From assembly GCA_000433515.1 (NCBI GenBank), contig FR891218.1:1-5311 (forward strand): DNA of 5,311 bases, written 5' to 3'. Below, one piece after another: positions 1 to 5,309 of this stretch (the first letter of the stretch is position 1; each line of letters opens with the position of its first letter). Origin of the DNA: Candidatus Colimorpha enterica (GTDB lineage: Bacteria; Bacillota; Clostridia; Oscillospirales; CAG-272). Position numbers and translations under genes: made by a program. A model generated the notes under the pieces. It was given only the letters and a program-made list of their open reading frames with translations. It ran no database searches and had not been told where the DNA came from.

Positions 1-12
1 AAGGGAAAGAGA

Positions 13-1422
13 ATGGAATACCTGCCCATCATAGGAATCGTTGCCGTCGTCATTGTTATCCTCTTTTTCAGCGGATATCTGAAGGCACCGCCGGACACGG
101 CGTACATCATCACCGGTCTCGGAAAGAAGAGAATACTCATCGGTAAAGCCGGCTGGAGAATGCCCTTCTTCGAGCGCGTCGACAAGCTCTCGCTGAGAGT
201 AATGCAGGTCGATGTCAAGACCTCCGAGGCTGTCCCGACAAACGAGTTCATCAACGTAAGCGTTGACGGCGTCGCCAACATAAAGGTGTCGTCCAACCCC
301 GCACTGCTCCAGCGCGCAGCCGAGGCGCTTCTCGGAATGCGTCAGGCAGAGCTTATCAGCCTTGTCACACAGGTGCTTGAGGGTAATATGCGCGAGATCG
401 TCGGCTCGGTCGGCCTCAAGGAAATGGTTCAGGACAGACAGGGCGTCGCAAAGAAGATAACCGAAAACGTCGTCCCCGACATGGAGAAGCTCGGCATCGA
501 GGTCGTCAACTTCAACATCCAGAACTTCAAGGACAATGCCGGAACCATCGAGAACATGGGTATCGACAACGTCGAGCAGATCAGAAAGAATGCCCAGATC
601 GCAAAGGCAAACGCACAGCGCGATATCGCGATAGCCTCCGCCCACGCACAGGAGGAGGCAAACGCCGTCAAGGTTCAGGCTGACAAGAAGATAGCGGATC
701 AGAACGCAGAGCTTGCCGTCCGTCAGGCGGAGGTTCAGATCATCGCCGACACCAAGAAGGCAGAGGCCGACGCCGCATACTCCATCCAGCAGGAAAATCA
801 GAGAAAGACCATCGAGGTCACAAAGGTCAGCGCCGACATCGCCCGCCGCGAGAAGGAGACCGAGCTTGCCGAGCGCGAGATCGCCATCAGGGAAAGAAAG
901 CTCGACGCAGAGGTACGCAAGCAGGCGGATGCCATGAAGTACAAAGCCGAAAAGGAAGCCGAGGCAGACCTCATCAGACGTCAGAAGGACGCGGAGGCAA
1001 AGATGTACGAGGCTGTCAAGGAGGCAGAGGCACGGAAGGCAGAGGCAGAAGCCGTCCGCTTCGCAATGGAGCAGGAGGCTGAAGGTATCAGAGCCAAGGG
1101 TCTTGCCGAAGCCGAGGCTATCGAGAAGAAGGCGGAAGCCCAGAAGAAGATGGGCGAAGCCTCCATCATCGAAATGTACCTCGCCGCACTGCCCGAGGTA
1201 GTGAAGAATGCCGCTGAGCCTCTTGCACAGACCGACCGCATCGTAATGTACGGTGACGGCAATGCCACAAGGCTCGTCAGGGACGTCATGAACAGCGCCG
1301 GACAGGTAATTGAGGGCGTGAAGGAATCGACCGGCATCGACCTCACAAGCATCGTCGGCGGAATGCTCGGCGCGAAGGCGGTTTCCAAGGGAAATACCGA
1401 TTCTGCGGAAGCGGCCGAATAA
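13..1422 (+). CDS. floT: Flotillin-family SPFH/band 7 membrane scaffold protein (FloT/YuaG-like)
   Basis: The 469-residue protein fits the bacterial flotillin plan. A hydrophobic membrane segment spans about residues 4-22. An SPFH/band 7 domain follows (about 24-185), starting with PPDTAYII and carrying GWRMPFFERVDKLSL. Then comes a long Ala/Glu/Lys-rich coiled coil (about 190-385) with the many EA/AEA steps typical of flotillins. The C-terminal segment around GEASIIEMYLAALPEV matches the conserved flotillin oligomerisation region. Length is close to B. subtilis FloT. In that family the protein assembles into membrane microdomains that organise signalling and secretion proteins; that role is inferred here from homology. 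The start at 13 follows AAGGGA at 1-6 with 6-base spacing. In other Bacillota an NfeD-like gene often lies just upstream, but the window begins too late to show it. The gene ends 25 bases before a strong terminator. Confidence 0.93.
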   Translation: MEYLPIIGIVAVVIVILFFSGYLKAPPDTAYIITGLGKKRILIGKAGWRMPFFERVDKLSLRVMQVDVKTSEAVPTNEFINVSVDGVANIKVSSNPALLQRAAEALLGMRQAELISLVTQVLEGNMREIVGSVGLKEMVQDRQGVAKKITENVVPDMEKLGIEVVNFNIQNFKDNAGTIENMGIDNVEQIRKNAQIAKANAQRDIAIASAHAQEEANAVKVQADKKIADQNAELAVRQAEVQIIADTKKAEADAAYSIQQENQRKTIEVTKVSADIARREKETELAEREIAIRERKLDAEVRKQADAMKYKAEKEAEADLIRRQKDAEAKMYEAVKEAEARKAEAEAVRFAMEQEAEGIRAKGLAEAEAIEKKAEAQKKMGEASIIEMYLAALPEVVKNAAEPLAQTDRIVMYGDGNATRLVRDVMNSAGQVIEGVKESTGIDLTSIVGGMLGAKAVSKGNTDSAEAAE

Positions 1423-1446
1423 CGCTGCCGGCTTTGATCAAAACTT

Positions 1447-1500
1447 AAAAACCAGCCCGCTTCTCCCGGTTTCGGGGAGCGGGCTGGTTTTTCGTTTTTT
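1447..1500. terminator. Strong intrinsic terminator, probably bidirectional
   Basis: ACCAGCCCGCT (1451-1461) pairs perfectly with AGCGGGCTGGT (1478-1488). A partly paired CT-rich/G-rich top closes the hairpin. Outside the stem, AAAA (1447-1450) faces TTTT (1489-1492), and T-rich sequence continues to 1501. The T run follows the stem on the + strand, so it ends the flotillin transcript. On the - strand the stem is followed by TTTTAAG, so it can also stop the anti-sigma operon, whose last gene ends at 1535. Confidence 0.9.
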
Positions 1501-1534
1501 TTGCAGGGGCTGACATAACCCCATGGTTTCAGCT

Positions 1535-2986
1535 TCAGCCGTCGATATCCTTTTCGGCTTTCAGTATCTCTCCGGTTTTTGCGTCGATTTCGTAATCGTA
1601 CTCATAGCCTGCCGATTTGAACTCCACCTCATAGACAAGCCTGCCGTCCTCGTGATCCTTTTCGGTCTTGTCGAAAACCGCGTTCTCCGCCTTTACTCCG
1701 GCGTGCTTCAGAGCGATGCTTTTCGCCTCATCTGCGGTTATCGTGTCTCCGGTGTCGGGGATCGGCGACTCCCCGTCGTCAGACTCCTTTTCGGCTTTCA
1801 GTATCTCTCCGGTTTTTGCGTCGATTTCGTAATCGTACTCATAGCCTGCCGATTTGAACTCCACCTCATAGACAAGCCTGCCGTCCTCGTGATCCTTTTC
1901 GGTCTTGTCGAAAACCGCGTTCTCCGCCTTTACTCCGGCGTGCTTCAGAGCGATGGCTTTTGCTTCTTCGGCGGTTATCGTGTTTCCGGTATCGGGTGTA
2001 TCGGTCGCCGGAGGAACGTCGTCGTCGGCTTCCTTTTCGGCTTTTATGATGTTTCCGGTCTTTGCGTCGATCTCGTAATCGTACTCACAGCCGGCTGATT
2101 TGAATTCCACCTCATAGACTATCATTCCGTCCTCGGTGTCGAATCCGACCTCAAGCTCCCTCGCATCGCTTTCAGCGACAGAGGCATGGGCAAGAGCGAT
2201 GTTTTTTGCCTTCTCCGCGCCGATGTACAGGTTCTCGCTCGGCTTTCCCGACGACGAAACATTATCAAGCGTCTTTCCGGCTGAAATAAGGTTCAGCTCG
2301 TTTATCGACAGTCCGGCAAGCGTTTCAAAGGTGTGCCGCGGGTCGTTTTTGATTATCCGGTCGATAAGCTGAGCCTTGCCCTCTGTTATGCCGTATTTTT
2401 CAGCCGCCGTTTTCAGCTCTCCGCTGACAGTGACGTTCTGGCTGAGCACCGCACCGGATATGCCGTCGGTGTCAAGCAGCTTGGTTATCTCTGCGGTCAG
2501 GCGCTCCCTGAGCCCTTCACTGCCGCCGACAACGCTTATCAGGACGGAGTTTGCGTCGGTGCTTATATACCCCTTGCCGAGCATGGAGCCGATGAGCGCA
2601 TTCACGGTCACGTCAAGTGTGCTTCCGGTAAAGTCCATGTCGCCTATGACCCTTTCGGCATCGGCATTCATGGCTCTGACCTCAAGCACGCGCTCCTTGC
2701 GGTTGACGTCTATCTCGATCCCCGGATTCACGTCAAGCGAAACCGTTGAAGCAACGTCCCGGTTCAGCTTTTTCAGGAATCCCCCGGCAAATATCCCCGC
2801 CGCGACTATCAGGCAGGCGGCAATTCCGGCAAATGCGCGTGTCAGTATCTTCTTTTTCTTCGGTATGATTATGTTTGTCATGTTTTCCTTCCTTTCGCCG
2901 GCATCGGAAAGGATCCTTCCCCGTATATCCGGGGTGGCGCTGACAAAGGCTTTACCGATTCTTTCGTTTATTTCCTTATCGTTCAT
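1535..2986 (-). CDS. RsgI-type membrane anti-sigma factor with three C-terminal PepSY domains
   Basis: The 483-residue protein has a clear modular build. Residues 1-46 form a charged cytoplasmic head, the probable sigma-binding part. Residues about 51-71 are a single membrane span after the basic run KKKK. Residues about 78-235 match the RsgI-family outer domain: SLDVNPGIEIDVNR (83-96), GYISTDANSVLISV (139-152) and the later GITEGKAQLID segment. Three PepSY modules follow at about 255-319, 333-401 and 413-480, joined by acidic Pro/Thr/Asp linkers. Each contains the pattern VYEVEFKSAG.EYDYEIDAKTG. PepSY domains are known from M4 peptidase propeptides and are thought to bind or inhibit proteases or sense envelope ligands. 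The gene starts 12 bases after the ECF sigma gene, with AAGGAA right behind the sigma stop codon, so the two are probably co-transcribed and translationally coupled. Inferred role: hold the sigma factor at the membrane until an outside signal frees it. The ligand is unknown. Confidence 0.88.
   Translation of the reverse strand: MNDKEINERIGKAFVSATPDIRGRILSDAGERKENMTNIIIPKKKKILTRAFAGIAACLIVAAGIFAGGFLKKLNRDVASTVSLDVNPGIEIDVNRKERVLEVRAMNADAERVIGDMDFTGSTLDVTVNALIGSMLGKGYISTDANSVLISVVGGSEGLRERLTAEITKLLDTDGISGAVLSQNVTVSGELKTAAEKYGITEGKAQLIDRIIKNDPRHTFETLAGLSINELNLISAGKTLDNVSSSGKPSENLYIGAEKAKNIALAHASVAESDARELEVGFDTEDGMIVYEVEFKSAGCEYDYEIDAKTGNIIKAEKEADDDVPPATDTPDTGNTITAEEAKAIALKHAGVKAENAVFDKTEKDHEDGRLVYEVEFKSAGYEYDYEIDAKTGEILKAEKESDDGESPIPDTGDTITADEAKSIALKHAGVKAENAVFDKTEKDHEDGRLVYEVEFKSAGYEYDYEIDAKTGEILKAEKDIDG
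1549..1718. repeat. Direct repeat copy A (perfect, 170 bp) encoding the last PepSY module
   Basis: These 170 bases are identical, base for base by eye, to 1786-1955. The offset is 237 bases, exactly 79 codons. The copy encodes residues 423-480 of the anti-sigma protein. Identity at synonymous sites points to recent tandem duplication or gene conversion rather than selection on protein alone. Similarity continues beyond 1718 with scattered changes. Confidence 0.95.
1786..1955. repeat. Direct repeat copy B (perfect, 170 bp) encoding the middle PepSY module
   Basis: This copy is identical to 1549-1718 and encodes residues 344-401. A third, diverged copy starts at about 2032, 246 bases further on (82 codons, because its linker is longer). 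It encodes the first PepSY module with many synonymous and amino-acid changes, so it is the older unit. Confidence 0.95.
2879..2894 (-). promoter_or_regulatory. Internal Shine-Dalgarno and ATG inside the anti-sigma gene
   Basis: On the - strand AAGGAAGG (2894-2887) sits 5 bases before an in-frame ATG (2881-2879) that is codon 36. This is as good a start signal as the one used for the full-length protein. Initiation here would give a 448-residue form that keeps the membrane span and outer domains but lacks most of the cytoplasmic head. The full-length start is still preferred because the first 35 residues look like a conserved anti-sigma head and have their own coupled site. Confidence 0.4.
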
Positions 2987-2998
2987 AACAAATTCCTT

Positions 2999-3538
2999 TC
3001 AGAGCATCCGGCGCAGCTTATTCAGCGCCCGGCGGTATTTCGACAGCACGGTCGGAAGCGGCAGGTCAAGGAAAGCGGCTATCTCGCGGTGCCTGAACCC
3101 GGAGACTGCATGGAGAAGAACTATCTCGCGTTCCTCATCCGAAAGCTCCGTCAGGCAGGCGTTGACCGTCACCCTGTCCTCAAGGGACATTCCGGGATCG
3201 ACGGCATCGTACCCTTCCTCGGGCATTTCCGCACAGCGGCTCCCTTTTCTCAGCCGGTCAAGCGCGAGATTTCTTGCAACGGTGAGCATCCATGCAAGCG
3301 GCTTGCCCTGCCCGTTGTAGCTTCCCGCCGCCGACATTACCGCAATAAAGCAGTCGTGAAGCACATCCTCCGCATCGTGTCTGTTCTTGAGTATCGAAAG
3401 AGCGTAACCGTAGACCGACGGCGCGGCGAGGGTGTAGAGAGGCTCCGCAGCTTCCCTCTCGCCCCTTCCGAGCCTGACGAGGCACTCTTCAATTGTGTCG
3501 TCATTATCTTTATCTGCTGACGTCCGGCAAACTGTCAT
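2999..3538 (-). CDS. ECF-type RNA polymerase sigma factor
   Basis: The 179-residue protein has the two-domain ECF layout. Region 2 covers about residues 34-98, with DAEDVLHDCF (55-64), the core-binding and -10 recognition segment, and WMLTVARNLALDRLRK (83-98). After a short linker, region 4 covers about 129-179, with LSDEEREIVLLH and the helix-turn-helix HREIAAFLDLPLPTVLSKYRRAL that reads the -35 element. There is no region 1.1 or 3, and length is typical. The ATG at 3538 follows AAAGGAG (3554-3548) at 9 bases, an excellent ribosome binding site. The anti-sigma gene follows 12 bases downstream, the usual arrangement for a sigma factor and its membrane inhibitor. Target promoters are not shown; self-activation from the site just upstream is plausible. 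Confidence 0.93.
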   Translation of the reverse strand: MTVCRTSADKDNDDTIEECLVRLGRGEREAAEPLYTLAAPSVYGYALSILKNRHDAEDVLHDCFIAVMSAAGSYNGQGKPLAWMLTVARNLALDRLRKGSRCAEMPEEGYDAVDPGMSLEDRVTVNACLTELSDEEREIVLLHAVSGFRHREIAAFLDLPLPTVLSKYRRALNKLRRML

Positions 3539-3561
3539 TCGGTTCAGCTCCTTTCATACAG

Positions 3562-3590
3562 TTAACGTGCGGGGAGGCGGATTTATTGCA
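3562..3590 (-). promoter_or_regulatory. Candidate ECF-type autoregulatory promoter of the sigma operon
   Basis: Read on the - strand, TGCAATA (3590-3584) is followed after exactly 16 bases by CGTTAA (3567-3562). This resembles the general ECF layout, a -35 with an AA core and a CGT-type -10 at 16-17 bases. The -10 lies 23 bases before the sigma start codon. An A7T6 tract at 3599-3611 just upstream could act as an UP element. No good sigma-A promoter was seen here. The match is by eye to a loose consensus. Confidence 0.35.
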
Positions 3591-3661
3591 TCCCTCCGAA
3601 AAAAATTTTTTGTGCGCGGAGATTTTTCCCGAACCGCCCTCTCTGACGGAAGTGCGTCCGC

Positions 3662-3714
3662 AAAAAAGGAGGGACTGTTAACAAACCCGGGATGAGTTTT
3701 TTAACAGCCCCTCC
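3662..3714 (-). terminator. Intrinsic terminator of the small - strand unit at 3735-3969
   Basis: CTGTTAA (3675-3681) pairs with TTAACAG (3701-3707). After one A-C mismatch, GGAGGG (3668-3673) pairs with CCCTCC (3709-3714). The loop is 19 bases. On the - strand the stem is followed by TTTTTT (3667-3662), so it acts on leftward transcripts. It lies upstream of the sigma operon and would insulate it from transcripts arriving from the right. Confidence 0.75.
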
Positions 3715-3734
3715 CAAAAAAAGCGGGCGGCAAT

Positions 3735-3969
3735 TCATGCCGTGCGGCGTTTTCTGTAAATCACGGCACCGATTCCGGCAAGAGCGGGAATAAGCACTGC
3801 CGGAAGATAAACCGCGGGGTTATCGATCCCGAAGCCGACACCCGGCTGAGCCGGAGCCTTTGCCCCGTCGTTGACGATTTCCTCCGGGAACCAGTTTGTC
3901 GGATCAGACGGCAGGTTTTCGACAAGTATCTTCCCCAGACCGGCCGCAGGATACTTTCGCAGTTTTCAT
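3735..3969 (-). pseudogene. Small frameshifted gene or decayed surface-protein remnant with C-terminal membrane anchor
   Basis: An ATG at 3969-3967 follows the strong site GGGAGG at 5 bases, but its frame stops after 21 codons (TGA at 3906-3904). The frame one base over is open from just after that ATG down to a TGA at 3737-3735. It encodes a Pro/Asn/Asp-rich linker (LPSDPTNWFPEEIVND), then GIDNPAVYLPAVLIP, a hydrophobic span and the basic tail YRKRRTA. That is the usual look of a surface protein's C-terminal membrane anchor. Removing one A from the AAAA right after the ATG (3966-3963) would join the two into a 77-residue protein beginning MKLRKYPAAG. With its own promoter and terminator this is a full transcription unit. 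Either it is a single-base frameshift (real or sequencing error), or a larger secreted-protein gene lost its middle and the ends were joined out of frame. No signal peptide is visible in the repaired version, which favours the second view. The parent family was not recognised. Confidence 0.5.
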
Positions 3970-4008
3970 TTTATCCTCCCTGCCGCTTTACGGTTCGTTA
4001 TTGATTCA

Positions 4009-4025
4009 GCTGTTTCCGGAACAGC
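4009..4025. repeat. Short inverted repeat just downstream of the small unit's promoter
   Basis: GCTGTT (4009-4014) and AACAGC (4020-4025) form a perfect 6-bp stem around a 5-base loop. The centre holds the palindrome TTCCGGAA (4014-4021). It lies about 10 bases past the predicted transcription start, so it could be an operator or a 5' stabilising hairpin. The function is inference. Confidence 0.45.
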
Positions 4026-4041
4026 GCATTCCTCCATTATT

Positions 4042-4070
4042 ATCGTACCGTATCGGCACCGCTCTGTCAA
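4042..4070 (-). promoter_or_regulatory. Sigma-A-type promoter for the small - strand unit
   Basis: A perfect TTGACA (4070-4065) and TACGAT (4047-4042) are separated by 17 bases. An AT-rich stretch with A and T runs (4083-4101) lies upstream and may act as an UP element. The predicted start is near 4035, leaving a leader of roughly 65 bases before the ATG at 3969. Confidence 0.65.
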
Positions 4071-4107
4071 TAAAATCCTGTGAAAAAACCATAAATTTTT
4101 TAAATAT

Positions 4108-5049
4108 TCATTTCAGATACTTCCCGATAAACCCCAGACACTCCCTCTCGTACCCATCCCTGTCAACAAGGAAGCTCTGCCCGTGTCCAGCGCCGGGAAC
4201 CGAGAACAACATGTGGTCGGAGGAGCAGGAGGAGCTGATCTTCACGCCCATCTCATACGGAACGAAATCGTCCGCCGTTCCGTGGGCGAAGAATATCGGA
4301 ATACCGGTGTTCGCCGCCGACCGGACAGAGGAAATTTCATCGATGTCAAACCCCGCGTCAAGCCTTGCGGCAAGCCGTAAAAGCGGAAGCACCGGGAACT
4401 CCGGAATGTGATATTTCTTTTTCGCGACATCGGCGATGATCTCATGCGGCGACGAGTACCCGCAGTCGGCAATGACGGCCTTCACGTTCTCCGGAAGCCC
4501 GACCTCCCTGTCAGCCGCGCAGGTAACGGTCGCCGCCCCCATCGATATGCCGTCAAGCAGGATTTTCACGTCACTGCCGTACCGCCCGACAATGTATTCG
4601 CACCACGAGCGGCAGTCAAAACGCTCCTTTGTGCCGAAGGTAATGCGTCTGCCCTCACTTTTCCCATGCGCCCGCTGGTCGGCAAGGATCACGGTGAAAC
4701 CGTTGTCCGTGAAGAAATCCACCGCTCCCGCAAAATCGTTCACCGCCCCGGAATTGTAGCCGTGCATACAGAGAACGACCCTCCCGCCGTACTCCCCGCG
4801 CGAGTATATGTGCGCGCAGAGCTTAAGCCCGTCGTATGAGGTTATGAAAACCTCCTCAGGGTTATATTTTTCAAGCGCTTTCCGCCCCGCGCGCACCCTT
4901 TCAAGCAGCTCCGGACGGCGCTTCATCGCCCTTTCGGTGTCGTAGGGCTTGCCTTTCCCGAAAATTTTTGCCGAAACCGCAACGAACGCGGCGAAAATCA
5001 CAGCGGCTGTTATCAGTATAGCCGACAGCACTGTTATCAGAATTTTCAT
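4108..5049 (-). CDS. Membrane-anchored alpha/beta hydrolase (serine hydrolase, YqkD-like)
   Basis: The protein has 313 residues from the ATG at 5049. An N-terminal hydrophobic segment (about 3-25, no lipobox Cys and no obvious cleavage site) should anchor it in the membrane. The alpha/beta hydrolase fold follows. HGYN (96-99) is the oxyanion-loop motif, DQRAHGKSEG (124-133) is the conserved loop after strand 4, GISMG holds the nucleophile Ser169, HGTADDFVP holds the acid Asp260, and GAGHG holds His289. The catalytic set is therefore intact. The family includes esterases, acyltransferase-like and peptidase-like enzymes, so the substrate cannot be named. A GTG sits directly before the ATG (5052). 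The ATG is preferred because the weak GGAA site lies 7 bases from it and only 4 from the GTG. The protein has seven cysteines, somewhat many for this family. The gene stands alone, with its own promoter. Confidence 0.88.
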   Translation of the reverse strand: MKILITVLSAILITAAVIFAAFVAVSAKIFGKGKPYDTERAMKRRPELLERVRAGRKALEKYNPEEVFITSYDGLKLCAHIYSRGEYGGRVVLCMHGYNSGAVNDFAGAVDFFTDNGFTVILADQRAHGKSEGRRITFGTKERFDCRSWCEYIVGRYGSDVKILLDGISMGAATVTCAADREVGLPENVKAVIADCGYSSPHEIIADVAKKKYHIPEFPVLPLLRLAARLDAGFDIDEISSVRSAANTGIPIFFAHGTADDFVPYEMGVKISSSCSSDHMLFSVPGAGHGQSFLVDRDGYERECLGFIGKYLK

Positions 5050-5082
5050 CACAATATTCCGTTTCTTTTTTGAGATGTAACG

Positions 5083-5111
5083 ATTTTATCACATAATCCG
5101 GCGCTATTCAA
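5083..5111 (-). promoter_or_regulatory. Sigma-A-type promoter of the hydrolase gene
   Basis: On the - strand TTGAAT (5111-5106) and TAAAAT (5088-5083) are 17 bases apart. That is 4/6 and 5/6 matches to consensus with ideal spacing. The predicted transcription start is near 5076, giving a leader of about 27 bases. Confidence 0.55.
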
Positions 5112-5130
5112 TGAACTTATTGTTAAAGCA

Positions 5131-5159
5131 TTGCGCAATTCCGGAAATCATGATATAAT
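5131..5159 (+). promoter_or_regulatory. Extended -10 sigma-A promoter, divergent from the hydrolase
   Basis: A perfect TATAAT (5154-5159) preceded by TGA makes an extended -10. TTGCGC (5131-5136) lies 17 bases upstream as a -35 matching at its first three bases. The predicted start is near 5166. Two abutting perfect palindromes, TTGCGCAA (5131-5138) and TTCCGGAA (5139-5146), cover the -35 and the first part of the spacer, where a repressor or activator could bind. Confidence 0.7.
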
Positions 5160-5165
5160 GTGAGA

Positions 5166-5309
5166 AAGAATCCCGGAACCTTTTCCGCCGGATTCCGTCA
5201 GATATGATTGAGATGTATAGTCGGCCTTACCCTCCGAGGGGATGGCTTATCGACGGATTTTGATTTATCGACAGAGATTTTGTGACTGCGTCAGAGCCAA
5301 TCCGTTTTT
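5166..5309 (+). ncRNA. Unidentified structured leader or small RNA
   Basis: This stretch runs from the predicted start of the + strand promoter to a T run at the window edge and has no convincing open frame. It begins with a strong hairpin: GAATCC (5168-5173) pairs with GGATTC (5190-5195), and inside it CGGAA (5174-5178) pairs with TTCCG (5183-5187). A second element is built from GTCG (5220-5223) with CGAC (5251-5254), GCC (5224-5226) with GGC (5244-5246), and CCCT (5230-5233) with AGGG (5237-5240). A terminator-like stem follows. The octamer TTATCGAC occurs twice (5247-5254, 5265-5272). It could be a riboswitch-like leader of a gene beyond the window or a free small RNA. I did not see signature sequences of T-box, SAM-I, TPP, FMN, purine, SRP RNA or tmRNA. 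Confidence 0.4.
5253..5309 (+). terminator. Terminator-like stem with T run at the right edge
   Basis: ACGGATT (5253-5259) pairs perfectly with AATCCGT (5299-5305), followed by TTTTT (5305-5309). The 39 bases inside the stem include a small TGAC/GTCA hairpin (5283-5293). The stem's first bases (5253-5254) also belong to the upstream GTCG/CGAC pairing, so the two folds may compete. The window ends at 5311, so what follows is unknown. Confidence 0.5.

Noticed and set aside
981..1388. Long antisense open frame opposite the flotillin gene
   Set aside because: It is a frame shadow of a codon-biased, Ala/Glu-rich coiled-coil gene. It has no ribosome site and a low-complexity Ser/Ala product, while the + strand protein is clearly a flotillin.
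1549..2040. Repeat array resembling CRISPR or a mobile-element repeat
   Set aside because: The units are long, in frame and encode PepSY domains, with no short spacer pattern and no transposase nearby.
1523..2098. + strand open frame with an internal repeated protein sequence
   Set aside because: Its repeats simply mirror the duplicated PepSY modules on the - strand. No start signal or recognisable family.
2376..3320. 314-residue + strand open frame crossing the anti-sigma and sigma genes
   Set aside because: It is antisense to two well-recognised genes across their junction, has no ribosome binding site, and is Ser/Pro/Arg-rich as expected of a shadow frame.
3966..4037. 23-codon frame ending in TGA and in frame with the anchor tail, raising TGA read-through or selenocysteine
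   Set aside because: Its ATG lies at the predicted transcription start, with no ribosome site before it. No selenocysteine element was seen after the TGA, and a separate strong ribosome site serves the overlapping ATG at 3969.
4083..4101. AAAAAA/TTTTTT inverted repeat after the hydrolase as its terminator
   Set aside because: The stem would be made only of A-T pairs with no GC, too weak for an intrinsic terminator. It fits better as an AT-rich upstream element of the promoter at 4042-4070. No clear terminator for the hydrolase was found.
4408..4839. Antisense open frames opposite the hydrolase
   Set aside because: The - strand frame carries all alpha/beta hydrolase motifs in order; the opposite frames show no domain or start signal.
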